64,000 nucleotides of DNA from Phanerochaete sordida (taxonomy: Eukaryota; Basidiomycota; Agaricomycetes; Polyporales; Phanerochaetaceae): positions 310,001-374,000 of the forward strand of contig BPQB01000020.1 of the NCBI GenBank assembly GCA_019973155.2. The letters run 5' to 3'. Under the pieces are notes generated by a model that was not told the origin of the DNA, made no database searches, and saw nothing but the letters and a program-made list of their open reading frames with translations. Position 1 is the stretch's first letter; every line of letters starts with the position of its first letter. A program made the position numbers and the translations under genes. Below, piece by piece: positions 31,393 to 42,877 of this stretch.

Positions 31393-33233
31393 GCAATGAT
31401 ACGTCGTAGGAATATCCCTTGCCTCGAGCGTGGGCTTAGCCTTTGGAAGGGTTTGCAGCAGAGCCTATTTGGGTTGTATGTGGGAGATGATTTGTCAAGG
31501 GGTATATCGCAGGTATTGAAGCATCGGATGGTTGTGCTACTACTGTTGAAATTTGAACAATTAGCCTTCTGTCTTCGCGTTGAAATTTCTTGCACGACAG
31601 CCTGAGAAGCGAAGGTACCCTCGAACGTTATTTGAACACGTCTCTGTGCCTACGAAGTCAGGTGTTACGAGGCTGTACATTTGTATCCTACAACTGAAGG
31701 TCGGCAGACAGCATACGAAGATCGGATGCGCTGATAGAAGCTGAGGTGGACAAGCGCCTTGTCTAGGGTCCGAAGCACGGACTGTGCCGTGTGCGCCTGA
31801 CTGTGGCCAAAAGTAGTATGTTCGAACGGAGACCTGACTTGGGATTGCGCTCTCTGTAGCATTGTTTGTAGCTCAATACTAGATGTAAAGCGGCTGACGA
31901 TGTCTCTCATCGCATCGTTAGGTGCTGTAGGCCCCTTTGCCTCATAACTCAGGCAGATATTGATGAAGAGTAACCGTCCAGCGTCCAACTCGCGTCCACA
32001 AAAGGTTCGCACCTATGCCGAGAGCACTAGGAGTTTCACTAGGGAAGCGGGTGACATGCTTGAGACGTCCCTTGCATTCCTGACCGAGTTATTCTCTCAC
32101 ACAGGCCTGTGAGCCTCAGCCACCGTTGACAGGTCTTCTGCATGTACTGTGTCGGACGCCTTCAAAGAGTATTGCTGCTGCCGAGAACCTCGCATGAACC
32201 AGACGCTGATTTGACAGGCATGCGAACGATTCTCTGTGTATTTGTAGACTGCTTTTCGTGATGCTCACACCGGACACACTCCGGAGCAGTCTGGAACCCT
32301 CTGTCGGTTGCGTACTTAGTTCTTTGTAAATATAAATACATTCTCTCGCCTTTGAGAGGTGAACCTTTGGTGGAGTGAGATTGGGATGAGATCTCGGTTT
32401 TAGCACAGCTATATATCAACCCAAAAAAGGAACCAAAAACTTGTTGGCCATAGGAGTAAATACAGACGTCAAATCCAAGTGGCGTTCAGATTTGCACACA
32501 TTGTGATCAAGAGCAATCGTGTCGAATCCGTGCATCGCCATGATTAGCCCTCAAGCTCTAAAATCTCGTAATGATGTGTATAGCATGTCAGCAGGCAACG
32601 TGCTGGAAGACGTTCTAATACGAAAGGTGTGCCTGTAGCTACCGGTGATACACGCTCAAAGGGTCCCAGGTACAAATTCTTCCAATACCGCGTTGAATAC
32701 TTCCAAAAGGTGCTGCTCCCGTCCGGCTCCCGCAGGCCTCTTGCTAGTAAGGATTGTTGTATAATCTTGCAAACCAGTATTTTTATATATATGCGGTGCA
32801 GCAGGCTGACGCACTCCACCGTATTGCACGCAACGTACTCTTCACTTCAAAATGCGAAGCATGCCCTCGTTCTCCCAGGCTGAACTTTCTGTGCAATGGA
32901 AGGCTTCTGCTTTGGTACACTGTCGTTATTGTTACGTGTTCAGCTGAGACTGCGGTACCTAAGGGGCCACTGCAATTATGCCCAAATGTCTATGCACAGC
33001 GTCAGACTCACCGAATGCGCTACATTCCCCTTGACCGCTTGGCAAGCCCCGTGAGTCCTTCCATGCTAGAACAACCGAAGCACATTTGAATGGTGCGCAT
33101 GACATATACGAGCGGTAGCAGCGTTACAGAGGTATTATTAGGTGCTCTCAGATACTTATAAAGCCAGCCTTGCTGCCCACAACAACACCAGTTCTACCAC
33201 ACTTACAGTCTTCCCCCAACCCTCACTTCAGAC
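31393..33233. other. AT-rich intergenic stretch
   Basis: Clearly lower in GC than the surroundings. Frames are short and on both strands; none has domain-like composition. It may contain old transposon debris, but I see no terminal repeats. Confidence 0.35.
33157..33163 (+). promoter_or_regulatory. TATA box
   Basis: TATAAAG lies about 75 bp upstream of the ATG at 33234. Confidence 0.5.
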
Positions 33234-34343
33234 ATGGCACCAAATCTTTCCGAGCTCGAGGAGCTGAAACGTGCTGTAGAGGCGTCTCAAGCCCTCTTGT
33301 CCTTTTCTCAAGACACCCGGGCTCGCAGCGGCTTACTTCCCAAGGAGGAATTCTCGTTTCAAACCCCTGCGGAAGCTCTGCTATTCAACTCCGGACAGAA
33401 GGCATTGCGCCTAGAGGCCCCCTTCATCGGCAAGGAGTTCACTGACAAGCTGTACATCGGGTCCGGTACGCAGTGTGTCCACGAGGATCCTGCTACAGCT
33501 TATCTATCATTCGTCTGCAATATAGACCCTGCCGGTCTGCTTTACTACAACGATCTCAACGATCTTGGGACAGAGCGCGGTGAAGTCCAATATCATATCG
33601 AGCAGAGAACCGAGGGCAAACGCGCATACCTCTGGATCGGGTTCCAGGCGAAGGATGGCGGCACCGGAAGCCATCATGCAGTGGTGAGAAGCTATATTTC
33701 TAGTTATGTCGTACTGTTTTTAAAACCATTTGAATGTGCAATTTTTAGTTCATTGCCTTCGACAATGTACGTGTATGATTCTAGAGATACACTCGGGCGC
33801 TCACTGAAAATTAATTGCAGAAACGCTCAGTGACTGCCCTCGGCCTGGACGGCCACAAGTACACCGGCAAGTGGGAGGACCTCTCAATCAGTAGCTCCTC
33901 CGCACTCGTCGACAAGCGCACGGACGAACGCTTCATCAAGTTCGACGTTCCGGGGATCGGGAAGACAGCAAAGATGCCCGCTCCAAACGCGCTCATAGCA
34001 CGCGGAATCAGTAGGGCGGAATGAAATGTAGAGCGGATTGAGTGCTGAGTACATCTTCATTTAGGAGCCAAAGGAACCCTCTGGTTCAAGGACATTAGCA
34101 AGCTTAAAAGAGGAATCTCCGCCGACTTCAATGGCGATCGTATCGTCTTCATGGAAAGCGCGCTCCTCAGCACGGACTTCACGGCTTACGTGCGTATTAT
34201 GCTACCAGTACGGCTGAACATACTTAGATTAATACCGCTTACCTTTGACTCCACCTCTGCAGTTCATTCGTGAGTTCTATGTCATCAACTCCCTTGACTT
34301 CATTCTCACACTCCGCACAACCGCCAGCATTCGAAACTCATGA
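33234..34343 (+). CDS. Unknown protein between the two pyranose-oxidase copies
   Basis: Five exons joined by GT-AG introns keep one frame to a TGA at 34341-34343, about 310 aa. The product begins MAPNLSELEELKRAVEASQA with no signal peptide. It continues with LYIGSGTQCVHEDPATAYLS, VQYHIEQRTEGKRAYLWIGF, AVFIAFDNKRSVTALGLDGH, ALVDKRTDERFIKFDVPGIG, RAKGTLWFKDISKLKRGISA and FIREFYVINSLDFILTLRTT. The alternating pattern suggests a mostly beta fold and a soluble cytosolic protein. One exon is only 18 nt (FIAFDN). I do not recognise the family. A TATA box and good splice sites argue for an active gene. Its place beside pyranose oxidase is suggestive but proves nothing. Confidence 0.75.
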
Positions 34344-34969
34344 GATATCGATCGAGAGCACCTTCACCATCAACGGGGTTGAATGGAGCGACAAGAGCGG
34401 CTGACCTAGCCATTCGCCCTCCCTCCCCCCGGCTCTATGACAAAGAACGAAGAGTGCCTACCGGAAGAACGCCGTGTCGTACCGTGTCTTTTCTTTCTCC
34501 TTGTGACAGCTCAGCGACCGCCCCCAATTTTCAGTAATATGGATGTTCGTATAGCTCAAATTCACTGCCTCGTTGTTCCCTCCTTGGTCGAAGGCTGGGC
34601 TAGAGGTATATCAAGGCTATTGTAGCTACTTGGCTTGCCAGCTTCTCCCCTTGTACTTGTAGCCGTACTTAGGGCCCTTGCCTAAGTCCGAACGAATTAT
34701 ATCCGACTCCCATAACAGAGAACGAATGCTCACCGTCACCCCGTCTAGCGTAGAATCCTACGGAGCCCTAACTGTGCCAGGATTAACTCACATACGCTCA
34801 AGGCAACGACTGAGCAGTAAATGGCACAATCAATGCGACGGTTGCACTTCAAGAGCCTCTCGTCCGGGGCGGATGTGGCCAAATTCGTGCGCATCCCATG
34901 CATTTCCGACATATTGCTACAAGCGCGGGATAGGTTTACAGTGAACACTTCGACAGACGGTGAGATCGC
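34344..34969. other. Convergent 3' flanks
   Basis: Between the stop codons of the unknown gene and pyranose 2-oxidase. No gene supported. Confidence 0.4.
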
Positions 34970-37462
34970 TCAGGCACGACGCGGCTTGAGCTTCGAGATG
35001 ATATCGTTGGACGCACGGATCGCGTAGCAGATCGACGTGAGCGTCGGGTTCGCCGCGAACCCGGTCTCGATGACGTTGTTGCCTGCGCCCTCGTCAGCCA
35101 TCGCACCATGCACCCCATTAACACATCAAAGACTCACCGCCGACGTAGAGGTTGTCGAAGTTGTGCACCTTGCAGCGCGTGTCCGCGACGGTCTTGTTCG
35201 CGTCGAGGCTAGGTGTGGTCCTATGGTCAGTAAGAGCGAAGGCGAGAGACGACGATAGGCGTACCCGGCGCGAGTGGTGCCCGCGAGGTGCAGCGCGAGG
35301 CCGGGGGTCATGAACTGCGGCTCCGAGCCGGGGAGGTACCCGCCGATCTTGAGCGCGATGTTGCACATGCTGCGATCCCGACCTGTCAGCGCCAGCCCCA
35401 TGCAGAACTAGACAGCAGCGGAACACGCACTCGTCCATCATGCGGCGCGCACGCGCCCTATCGTCCGCGCTCATCTCGAAGCGGAACGTCGGCTGCGGCA
35501 TGTCGTACGCGTCGCGGTAGTGGCGCTGGAAGGTGAGCTCGTTCGCCTCCTGCGGCTGCGTGTAGCCGAAGAAGCGGAAGTCGACGATCACGCGCGTGTC
35601 CATGTTCTCCGCGACGGCGCCGTACGAGAACGCGTCGCGGTGGATCTGCACGTGCCACGGGTGCTCCTCCGTGAACTTGATCGTCACCTGCGGCTCCGGG
35701 TCGCTGTGCGTCTGGCGTGAGCGGGATATATGCCAAGGGGAGAGGGAGCGCGCACCGGAAGGGGATCGGGATCGGGTCGTTCGGGAACTCGGCGATGTGC
35801 TTCGCGACCTTCGCCTTCCACCAGTCCATGTTCGGCCAGGGCGGGTTCTTGACGACCTCCATGAGCGACGAGTTGAGCACGACCTGGCAGAAGGTCATCC
35901 TGGGGCACGGTCAGTGGCTGGTTGGAAGAGGTGAAAGACGGTCGACGTACGGCTGCTCTGTGATGAATTTGCCCTGTAGGACTCGTCAGACTTTCTGCTG
36001 TATGTGGTGTACACATGCAACTCACGAGCATCGGCATGAGCGGCGTCTCAATAATGGCGTTCGGCTCGCCGCCGCCGGAGCCCTTCGTGCCGCCAGGGAA
36101 GGGGATGACAGTCTCGTCGGGCGGGATGTGCGAGTTCGCGAGCACCTGCGCGGTCGCGACGGCGCCGCACGCGACGACGTACGCGCGCGCCTTGATCTTC
36201 TGGACGGGCGCCGTCTCGCCGGGGCTCTGCGTGTGCGGGAGCAGGTTCTCGACGAGCGCGTACTCGACGGCGTTCTCCTCCTTCGGGCGGTAGTGCTTGA
36301 AGACGAGCTTCGTGCAGCGGTGGTTCGTGAGCAGCGTGAAGCGCGCGCGCTTCGCGGGGTCCGTGAAGAGCTCCTCGAGGATGCGGTCCGTCGCGTGCCA
36401 CTCGACGTAGTCCGGGTCCGAGAGGCGGTGGCACGCGAGCGGCAGCGGCCCGAACGCGCGCGTGCGCCCGTACAGGTCCTCGTATGTCTTCAGCACGAGG
36501 TTGTGCCGGATCGAGTGGTCGAACTGCGTGGTCGACGTGCCGATGATGGACTTGGCCTGTGCGTAGAGGTCCTTCCAGATGCTCTCGTCCTCGGCGGCGT
36601 CCGTAGACAGCTTCGGACGCTCCGTGTCGGTCGTGAACTCCGGCGTCGCGCACGTCCAGTGCGTCGTCATGCCTCCGACGCCGCGCGTGACGGCCTCGGC
36701 ACCGAGGTTGACGAAGGGGTCCTGGCATGGGTTCTTGCCTAGAGAGATGAAAGGCTGGGCCGTGCTGTAAACCCTCTCTGAGTAGCTGCTGACCTCGTCG
36801 AGCATTATCCACCTACGAGTTACTAACAACAGCCGGGTCAAGGGTCGCGATGTGGTTGTTGGAAGTGGGGATTGAGACAGTGCTCAAGGCACCCTGATGG
36901 TATACAGCTGGGTAAGCTCACGAGGACGCTAATCATTCGAAGATGTCCCGACCTTGATTACACTGTACACACATGTCAGCGACGCGAAGCAGCCATAATC
37001 AACGGAAGTACCCACTTTACGAAGCGGTCGATGTCCTTCTGGTACTCGATCTCGTTCTTCTTGTGGTACCCGGGGATGGGCACTTGTCCGGGGGCAAACT
37101 GAACGGAGCGGTTCTCGCCCTTCATAGGCTTACTGGTAAAGGAATCGCTGGTGACGGTCGACAGCATGAGTACACACAATATCTATGGAACCAGGGCGGC
37201 ACTTACGCGGCGCCGAGCTCGACCATTAGCACACGCAAGCCTGCGTCAACGCATCGCTTGGCGAAGGTAGCTCCGATGGGGCCTGTAAGACAAGAACTCA
37301 TCAGAATGGCATAGGCACATTCAGAGAATGAGTAACGTACCACTACCGGCGATGAAGACCTGGTGAGATGGATGTCAGAGGCTCAGAAAGACGGCAGAGG
37401 TAGAAGCAGAGGCGTACATCAATAGTCTCCTGAGGATCGAGAGCTGCGGTCTGGAGGAGCAT
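34970..37462 (-). CDS. pox: Pyranose 2-oxidase (AA3_4, GMC oxidoreductase)
   Basis: About a dozen exons give a protein of the usual size (about 600 aa). The N-terminus has the FAD-binding [20 protein letters not shown] (G-x-G-x2-G). [17 protein letters not shown] contains the His that carries FAD covalently in this family. The substrate region follows ([45 protein letters not shown]). The catalytic His and Asn lie in [14 protein letters not shown] and [14 protein letters not shown]. The enzyme oxidises D-glucose and other aldopyranoses at C2 to 2-keto sugars and reduces O2 to H2O2 (or quinones) in wood-decay fungi. No classical signal peptide is present, as in known fungal enzymes. The gene is divergent from aldos-2-ulose dehydratase, which uses its product. 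All key residues appear intact. Confidence 0.95.
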
Positions 37463-38667
37463 GCTGCGCAATTGTCAAAGGTTGCAGAGCAGTGCGACGC
37501 AGAGTAAAGCCATCCAAGGCTTATGTAGTCTCCCGCACGCGTTTAGCTGCAGCGGCTCGACGTCAGAAATGGTGGTTCGAGCATGAGCGGTGGAATGGTT
37601 GCTCACAGTTTCGGACATGTGCCATCATGCGTGGGAAGCATAGCCCCGACATGAAGCGCAAAATGAAAGCAGAGAGATGCCCTCGAACGTTTGCTCGAGC
37701 AATCTACACACGTCCAGGGAGACATGTGGCTACACAAAAGTCAGCAGGTGGTGTTCTCCAAGCGACCAGGCTCGGCGACTTGCCCTGAAAAGGTACAGAA
37801 AATGCAGGCTGGCGAATAAGCTGGGGCTGGCGATAGCGGCCTTGTGTTGACGACGTAAAGGGCTTCGCTTGAGTTCTCCGCGACCATCTTCCCTCCAGGC
37901 TGACAAGCGCCTATCCAAGGGCCCTACCACGTGTCCGGCCTTTGCCGAGTCGCCGTGCTCTTGCCCAAAGCGGCATGTTTGAAACTTGCAAGCTGCCGCC
38001 ATGTCGCCAGAGGATCCTGCGTCCTCCTTCTCGACACTTGCTATACCCGTGGTGTCTGCATGATTCTGAACTCGTCGTACTCTCGGAAAATGCGAAGCTC
38101 ATGCATGACGCCAGGGACCCGCGACAATCAATATTAACTTTGACAGGTAGATGGAAGGCCCCGCTTGAAGCTACGCCGTCGGGGCTGGTCTGTGATCAGT
38201 GCGACTGATAGGAACTCAAGGGCATCTTCATACGTATCCCGAAAACAAGATGAAATACATAGGTCATCTGAGGGTGAGCATGCCAGCAGCCCGTCAGCAA
38301 CTCGTACCTGACGTGCATCTTTGCATTGTCTTCTCGCCACAGATATCGCACGTGGTGCACTGGCACCGTCGCGCTGACGCGCAATGTTCTGTGCACCGCC
38401 AATGGAGTGTCCAACTTGGAGCTGTCTGACCTGACTCGTGTTTGCACGCCCGGCCCTCTTTTCCGCGAGGCATCTTCTCGTCCTACGGTATGAAATTACG
38501 AGGGGAATGGAAGAACTTGGCCCTGTACCCTCGACGTCTGCGTTACGTTTTTGGGACAAGACGCAGATTGCCAGCATGCCAGTGCTCGCCACAGAGGCTG
38601 CCAGTCGGGACGGCCGTAATATATGTTCACGGTGGTAGACTCTGCATTCTGCACCAAGCACCGCAAC
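37463..38667. promoter_or_regulatory. Shared 1.2-kb divergent spacer (pyranose oxidase / dehydratase)
   Basis: The region separates two start codons pointing outward and must hold both promoters. A TAATATATG box lies about 45 bp before the dehydratase start. Frames inside are short or shadow-like. No third gene is supported. Confidence 0.45.
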
Positions 38668-41600
38668 ATGTACAGCAAGATCCCCCTCAAGCCTCACTGC
38701 GAGCCTGGGCAGCCAGCTTCTCTTCCTCTCTTTCAGCCCCAGCTCATCCAGGGTGGCCGCCCCGACGGCTACTGGGTCGAGGCGTTCCCCTTCCGCTCAG
38801 ATTCGACCAAGTTCCCGAACATCATCGGCTATGGCCTCGGCACGTACGACATGAAGAGCGACATTCAGATGTTCGTTAACCCGTACGCGGACTCCAGTAA
38901 CAAGTGTGTGCCCCACTCTTAGTGTGAATCTTGCTAACGACAGACGCTTACGCAGAACCTCCGCCTGGACCCCAGTATCGCTCGCAAAGCTCGACTTCCC
39001 GGTCGCCATGCACTACGCCGACATCACCCAGAACGGCTTCAACGACGGTATGCCCCTCCTCCCTCCCCTCATCACCCCGCTGACCGGCCCCAGTGATCAT
39101 CTCGGACCAGTATGGCTCGTCGATGGACGACATCTGGGCGGACGGCGGGCGCGTGAGCTGGCTCGAGAACCCAGGCGCGCCGCGCGGCGACTGGGTCCAG
39201 CGCACGATCGGACACAGCCCGGGCATGCACCGCCTCAAGGCCGGCCGCTTCTCGCGCACAGACCGCGTGCAGGTCGTCGCGGTCCCGATCGTCGTCGCGT
39301 CGGGCGACCTCACGACGCCCGCGCCCGTCCTCGTCTTCACCGCGCCCGCGGACCCGCGCAGCGACGCCCCGTGGCACCGCGAGACGGTCGCGACGCGCGT
39401 GCTCGTGCACGAGGTCGCTGTCGTGCCCGCGGACGCGACGCGCGGCGAGATGCGGTACGACCAGATCGTGCTGGCAGGCCGCGACGGCGTCGACTGCCTG
39501 TGGTACGACGGGAACGAGTGGAAGAGCTCCGTCGTCGGGACGGGGCTCGCGCAACAGAAGGACGATCCCTACTGGGGTGCAGGCTCTGCCGCCGTCGGGC
39601 GCCTCGGCGACGACTACGCCGGATACGTCTGCTCGGCTGAGGTTCGCTTCTGTCCCTCTCGCCTCGTTCAACACTCACCATCGCTGGCGACAGGCCTTCC
39701 ATGGAAACATGGTCTCTGTGTACACGAAGCCCGCGGGCGCGCCGCACGGAATCGTGCGCCCGCAGTGGACGCGACACGTCCTCGACGACTTTGGCGCGCT
39801 CAACGGCAAGCACACGGGCAGCATCCACCAGGAGGACCCGTGACAATTAGGGGGGAGGCTTGATGACAACTTTTGCCGGAGTCGTCGATTAGGTACGGAC
39901 AAAATTTTGGCCTCTGGGACCCAAAAGGTACGGATTTTCCTCCGGCCCCTGCCTGACGGCCGGGTTTGGGTACGGACGTAGATCAGGCTTTCCCCGCGTT
40001 TAGGCTGCTATTTTTGTTATGTTTGCAACATATTAGCGCATTGCGTACGTTCTCCGATGCCGTGTCAGCATAGCGAGAGTGTCTGACAAGTATTTTCGTC
40101 GCTAGAAGTTGCTGCCCTCGCAGCGCTTTCGAGGTGGGCCGCGTGCAAGAGGATATCTCGAGCCAGGTCAGCATCCGTGTCTCTTGACCCTAGCAGTAGG
40201 CCCTAGTTTATTCACTGCCTGTGAAGCAGGATGCTCCAAGATCTCGCTACTGCAAGTTCAACAGGTTTCGGCGCACATGAGCTACACAGCGCCGTCTCTT
40301 CGGCTGCGTCCTGCAGTAGGCAACGAATGTTTTCAGGCGTAGCTCACAAGGTCTGAGGAGTGCCACAAATACCGACACACCAAATGCGAAGATTACCTAT
40401 GGGCTACGTGCCAGCGATATTCGAAGTCGTCGTAGAGTAGCCCAAACATTGATGATTTTGCCGTTTAAGTGCAAAATCGGACAAGGGTCGCATGTCAAAT
40501 CATCAGTTTCCGTGTGCAAGATTGCCGGAAGAGGCCCAGAGAAGCTATCGAAGCCGCGCAGATTTATGCCCAAAATCGCCGGTACGGACGACCCTCAGGC
40601 CTCCGGAGCGGCCGCTCACGCGGGTACGGACATTCCTCAGGCCTCCACAGCCCAAACCATGGTTCTAGGTACGGATTGTCCCCAATCCTGGGGGTCCAAA
40701 AGGGTCAATTAGGTACGGATTTTCCTCAGGCCTCTCCCCCAATTGTCATGGGTCCTCCACCAGGTCGTGTGCGCGGATATTGACGGCGACGGCGACGACG
40801 AGTTCCTTGTTGCCATGATGGGCGCGGATCCGGCCGACCTACAGCGCACGGGCGTCTGGTGCTACAAGCGTGAGTGGGATGGGCGGCATGTGCTCGAAAG
40901 CATAGGTCGACTGAGTGCGACAGTTGTTGACAAGGAGAACATGAAGTTCTCGAAAACTAAGCTGAGCAGCGTCTCTGCTGGGCGTATTGTGACAGCGAAC
41001 TTTCACTCCACTGGATCCGAAGTGGTGTGTAAATTCGCCTCTAATTCTCTGGACGTTTCTGACAAATGGCTTTAGGACATCGCTACGATCTCGTACTCCG
41101 TCCCGGGGTACTTCGAGTCGCCAAACCCATCGATAAACGTCCTCTTCTCGACAGGTATCCTCGCCGAGCGGCTCGACGAAGAAGTCATGTCCCGCGTCGT
41201 GCGCGCAAGCTCGACGCGCTTCACGACCGAGATGGAGTTCCTCGATGTCTCGGGCAAGCGCCTCACCCTCGTCGTGCTCCCGCCCTGCGCACGGCTCGCC
41301 GTCGAGAAGGGCGTCTCCGGCGTGAAGGTCATGGCCGGCACGCTCTCATGGGCCGACGCCAGCGGGACGCACGAGCGCGCGCCCGCGGCGCGGCCCTTCT
41401 CCGCCGAGAGCATGGTCGTCACTGCGCCCCACGTCGAGGCCGGCGAGGAGGGCGCGATCTTCGTGCTGCTCAAGCCGTCGAGCACGTCTGGGCACCCGCC
41501 GTTCAGCGCGATGAGCCAGCTCGTCGCGCACAATATCTTCCCGCGCTATGTCCCTGACGACGTCCGCGCGATGCACTTCCCGTGGGTGCGCTGCGCGGAC

Positions 41601-42816
41601 CGGCCGTGGGCACATGGTCGCTTCAAGGTGTAGCTCCTAGGCGCTTTTCATTGAGACCATCCTCTGACCCGGCTCCGCAGGGCCTCGAGTTCTTCAACCT
41701 CGTCGGCTTCCACGTGCACTTCGCGGACGACTCCGCCGGCGCGCTCGCGCACGTCCAGCTCTGGACGGCGGGCGTCGGCGTCTCGGCGGGCTTCCACAAC
41801 CACGTCGAGGCGTCCTTCTGCGAGATCCACGCGTGCATCGCGAACGGCACCGGCCGCGGCGGCATGCGCTGGGCGACGGGCCCCGACGCGGACTTCGACC
41901 CGGACCACCCCGACCTCGCGCACACGGAGCTCGTCGTCGTGCCTGCGATGCACGAGCACGGCCCGCTCTGGCGCACGCGCCCCGACGGGCATCCCTTCCT
42001 CCGCGTGAACGACACCATTGACTATCCGTGGCACGGTGCGCGCTCTCTCCCTGTCCCTTGTAGTCCAGCGGGAGCTGACAGAGGCATAGCCTGGCTCGCG
42101 GGCGCAGGCAACCCCGACCCGCAAGCCTTCGACGTGTGGCTCGCCTTCGAGTTCCCGGCGTTCGAGACCTTTTCGACGCCGGCGCCGCCGCACGTGCTCG
42201 CGCCGGGGCAGTACGCCATACATTTCGCGGGCGCGCACGGCGCAGCGCTCGCGCTGCAGGGCCAGGATGCGACCGACGGCACGCCCGTCGTCGCAAGCAT
42301 GGACCGGAGCGTCCCGCAGCTGGTGCGCCCCCTTATTTTTGATGGCGAAGGCCTGCGTGCTGATGGCGCGGCGCAGTGGAACGTCTCGAGCGTGCCCGGC
42401 ACCGACATGTACGAGATCGCGCACGCGCGCACGGGCTCGCTCGTCTGTGCGCGGTGGCCGCCCGTCCAGCACCAGCGCGTCGTCGGCACGCACTCGCCCG
42501 CCGCCATGGGCCTCACGTCGCGCTGGGCTGTCTCGAAGAACGCTGGTGGTCAGATCAGGTGGGATTGTTTGTGGGGGCGAGTGTATGGGCTGCGCTGATA
42601 GATGTCGGTTTGTAGCTTCCGCCTCCCCGAGGCGCCTGGGCAGGGCCCGCTCTTCCTGAGCGTGTCCGCCGCTCGTGAGCCGCAGGGTGCTGCGACCTTT
42701 CCGGTACGTGACATTGGTTGTGCTGAGTTACATTTTCGACTGACTGTTGGATGCAGGTTATCGTGCAGGGCGACAATCTGGAACTGTCTGCCTGGACCCT
42801 TACCCCTGCAAACTAG
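38668..42816 (+). CDS. Aldos-2-ulose dehydratase/isomerase (pyranosone dehydratase), interrupted by an element
   Basis: The exons encode a protein of about 900 aa matching the Phanerochaete enzyme throughout: MYSKIPLKPHCEPGQPASLP, GGRPDGYWVEAFPFRSD, MHYADITQNGFNDVIISDQY, HRLKAGRFSRTDRVQVVAVP, VVCADIDGDGDDEFLVAMMG, ADRPWAHGRFK, HNHVEASFCEIHACIANGTG and RLPEAPGQGPLFLSVSA. The order is N-terminal beta-propeller, two cupin-type domains (metal site around HNHVEASFCEIH) and a lectin-like C-terminus. The enzyme dehydrates 2-keto-glucose (from pyranose oxidase) towards ascopyrone and cortalcerone, and 1,5-anhydrofructose towards microthecin. A 924-bp element splits the gene after GSIHQ; frames on both sides remain uncorrupted. 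The gene is active only if the element is spliced out or absent from the other allele. Confidence 0.9.
39833..40756. mobile_element. 924-bp TIR transposon (non-autonomous, 8-bp target duplication)
   Basis: The element starts AGGACCCGTGACAATTAGGG and ends with the reverse complement of AGGACCCATGACAATTGGGG. About 26 of the first 30 terminal bases match. It is flanked on both sides by CCACCAGG (39825-39832 and 40757-40764), an exact 8-bp target-site duplication inside a coding exon. Seven copies of GGTACGGA, all in one direction, cluster near the ends (39892, 39927, 39969; 40581, 40623, 40668, 40712). No transposase frame is present, so mobilisation would need an autonomous relative. The 8-bp duplication fits hAT-like (or P/Merlin-type) cut-and-paste elements; the ends do not show the usual hAT CAG start. 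Confidence 0.9.
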
Positions 42817-42877
42817 AAGGGCCGTTCCCTCTCGCACGGTCTCCGTTGTGTGTATATCAAATGTACAATAGCAAGCC

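Noticed and set aside
35717..36742. 341-aa plus-strand frame
   Set aside because: Arg/Leu/Val-rich mirror of the pyranose oxidase coding strand.
38134..38697. 187-aa minus-strand frame in the divergent spacer
   Set aside because: No motif, overlaps the dehydratase start and promoter; likely chance.
41648..42493. 281-aa minus-strand frame
   Set aside because: Shadow of the dehydratase cupin region; no independent support.
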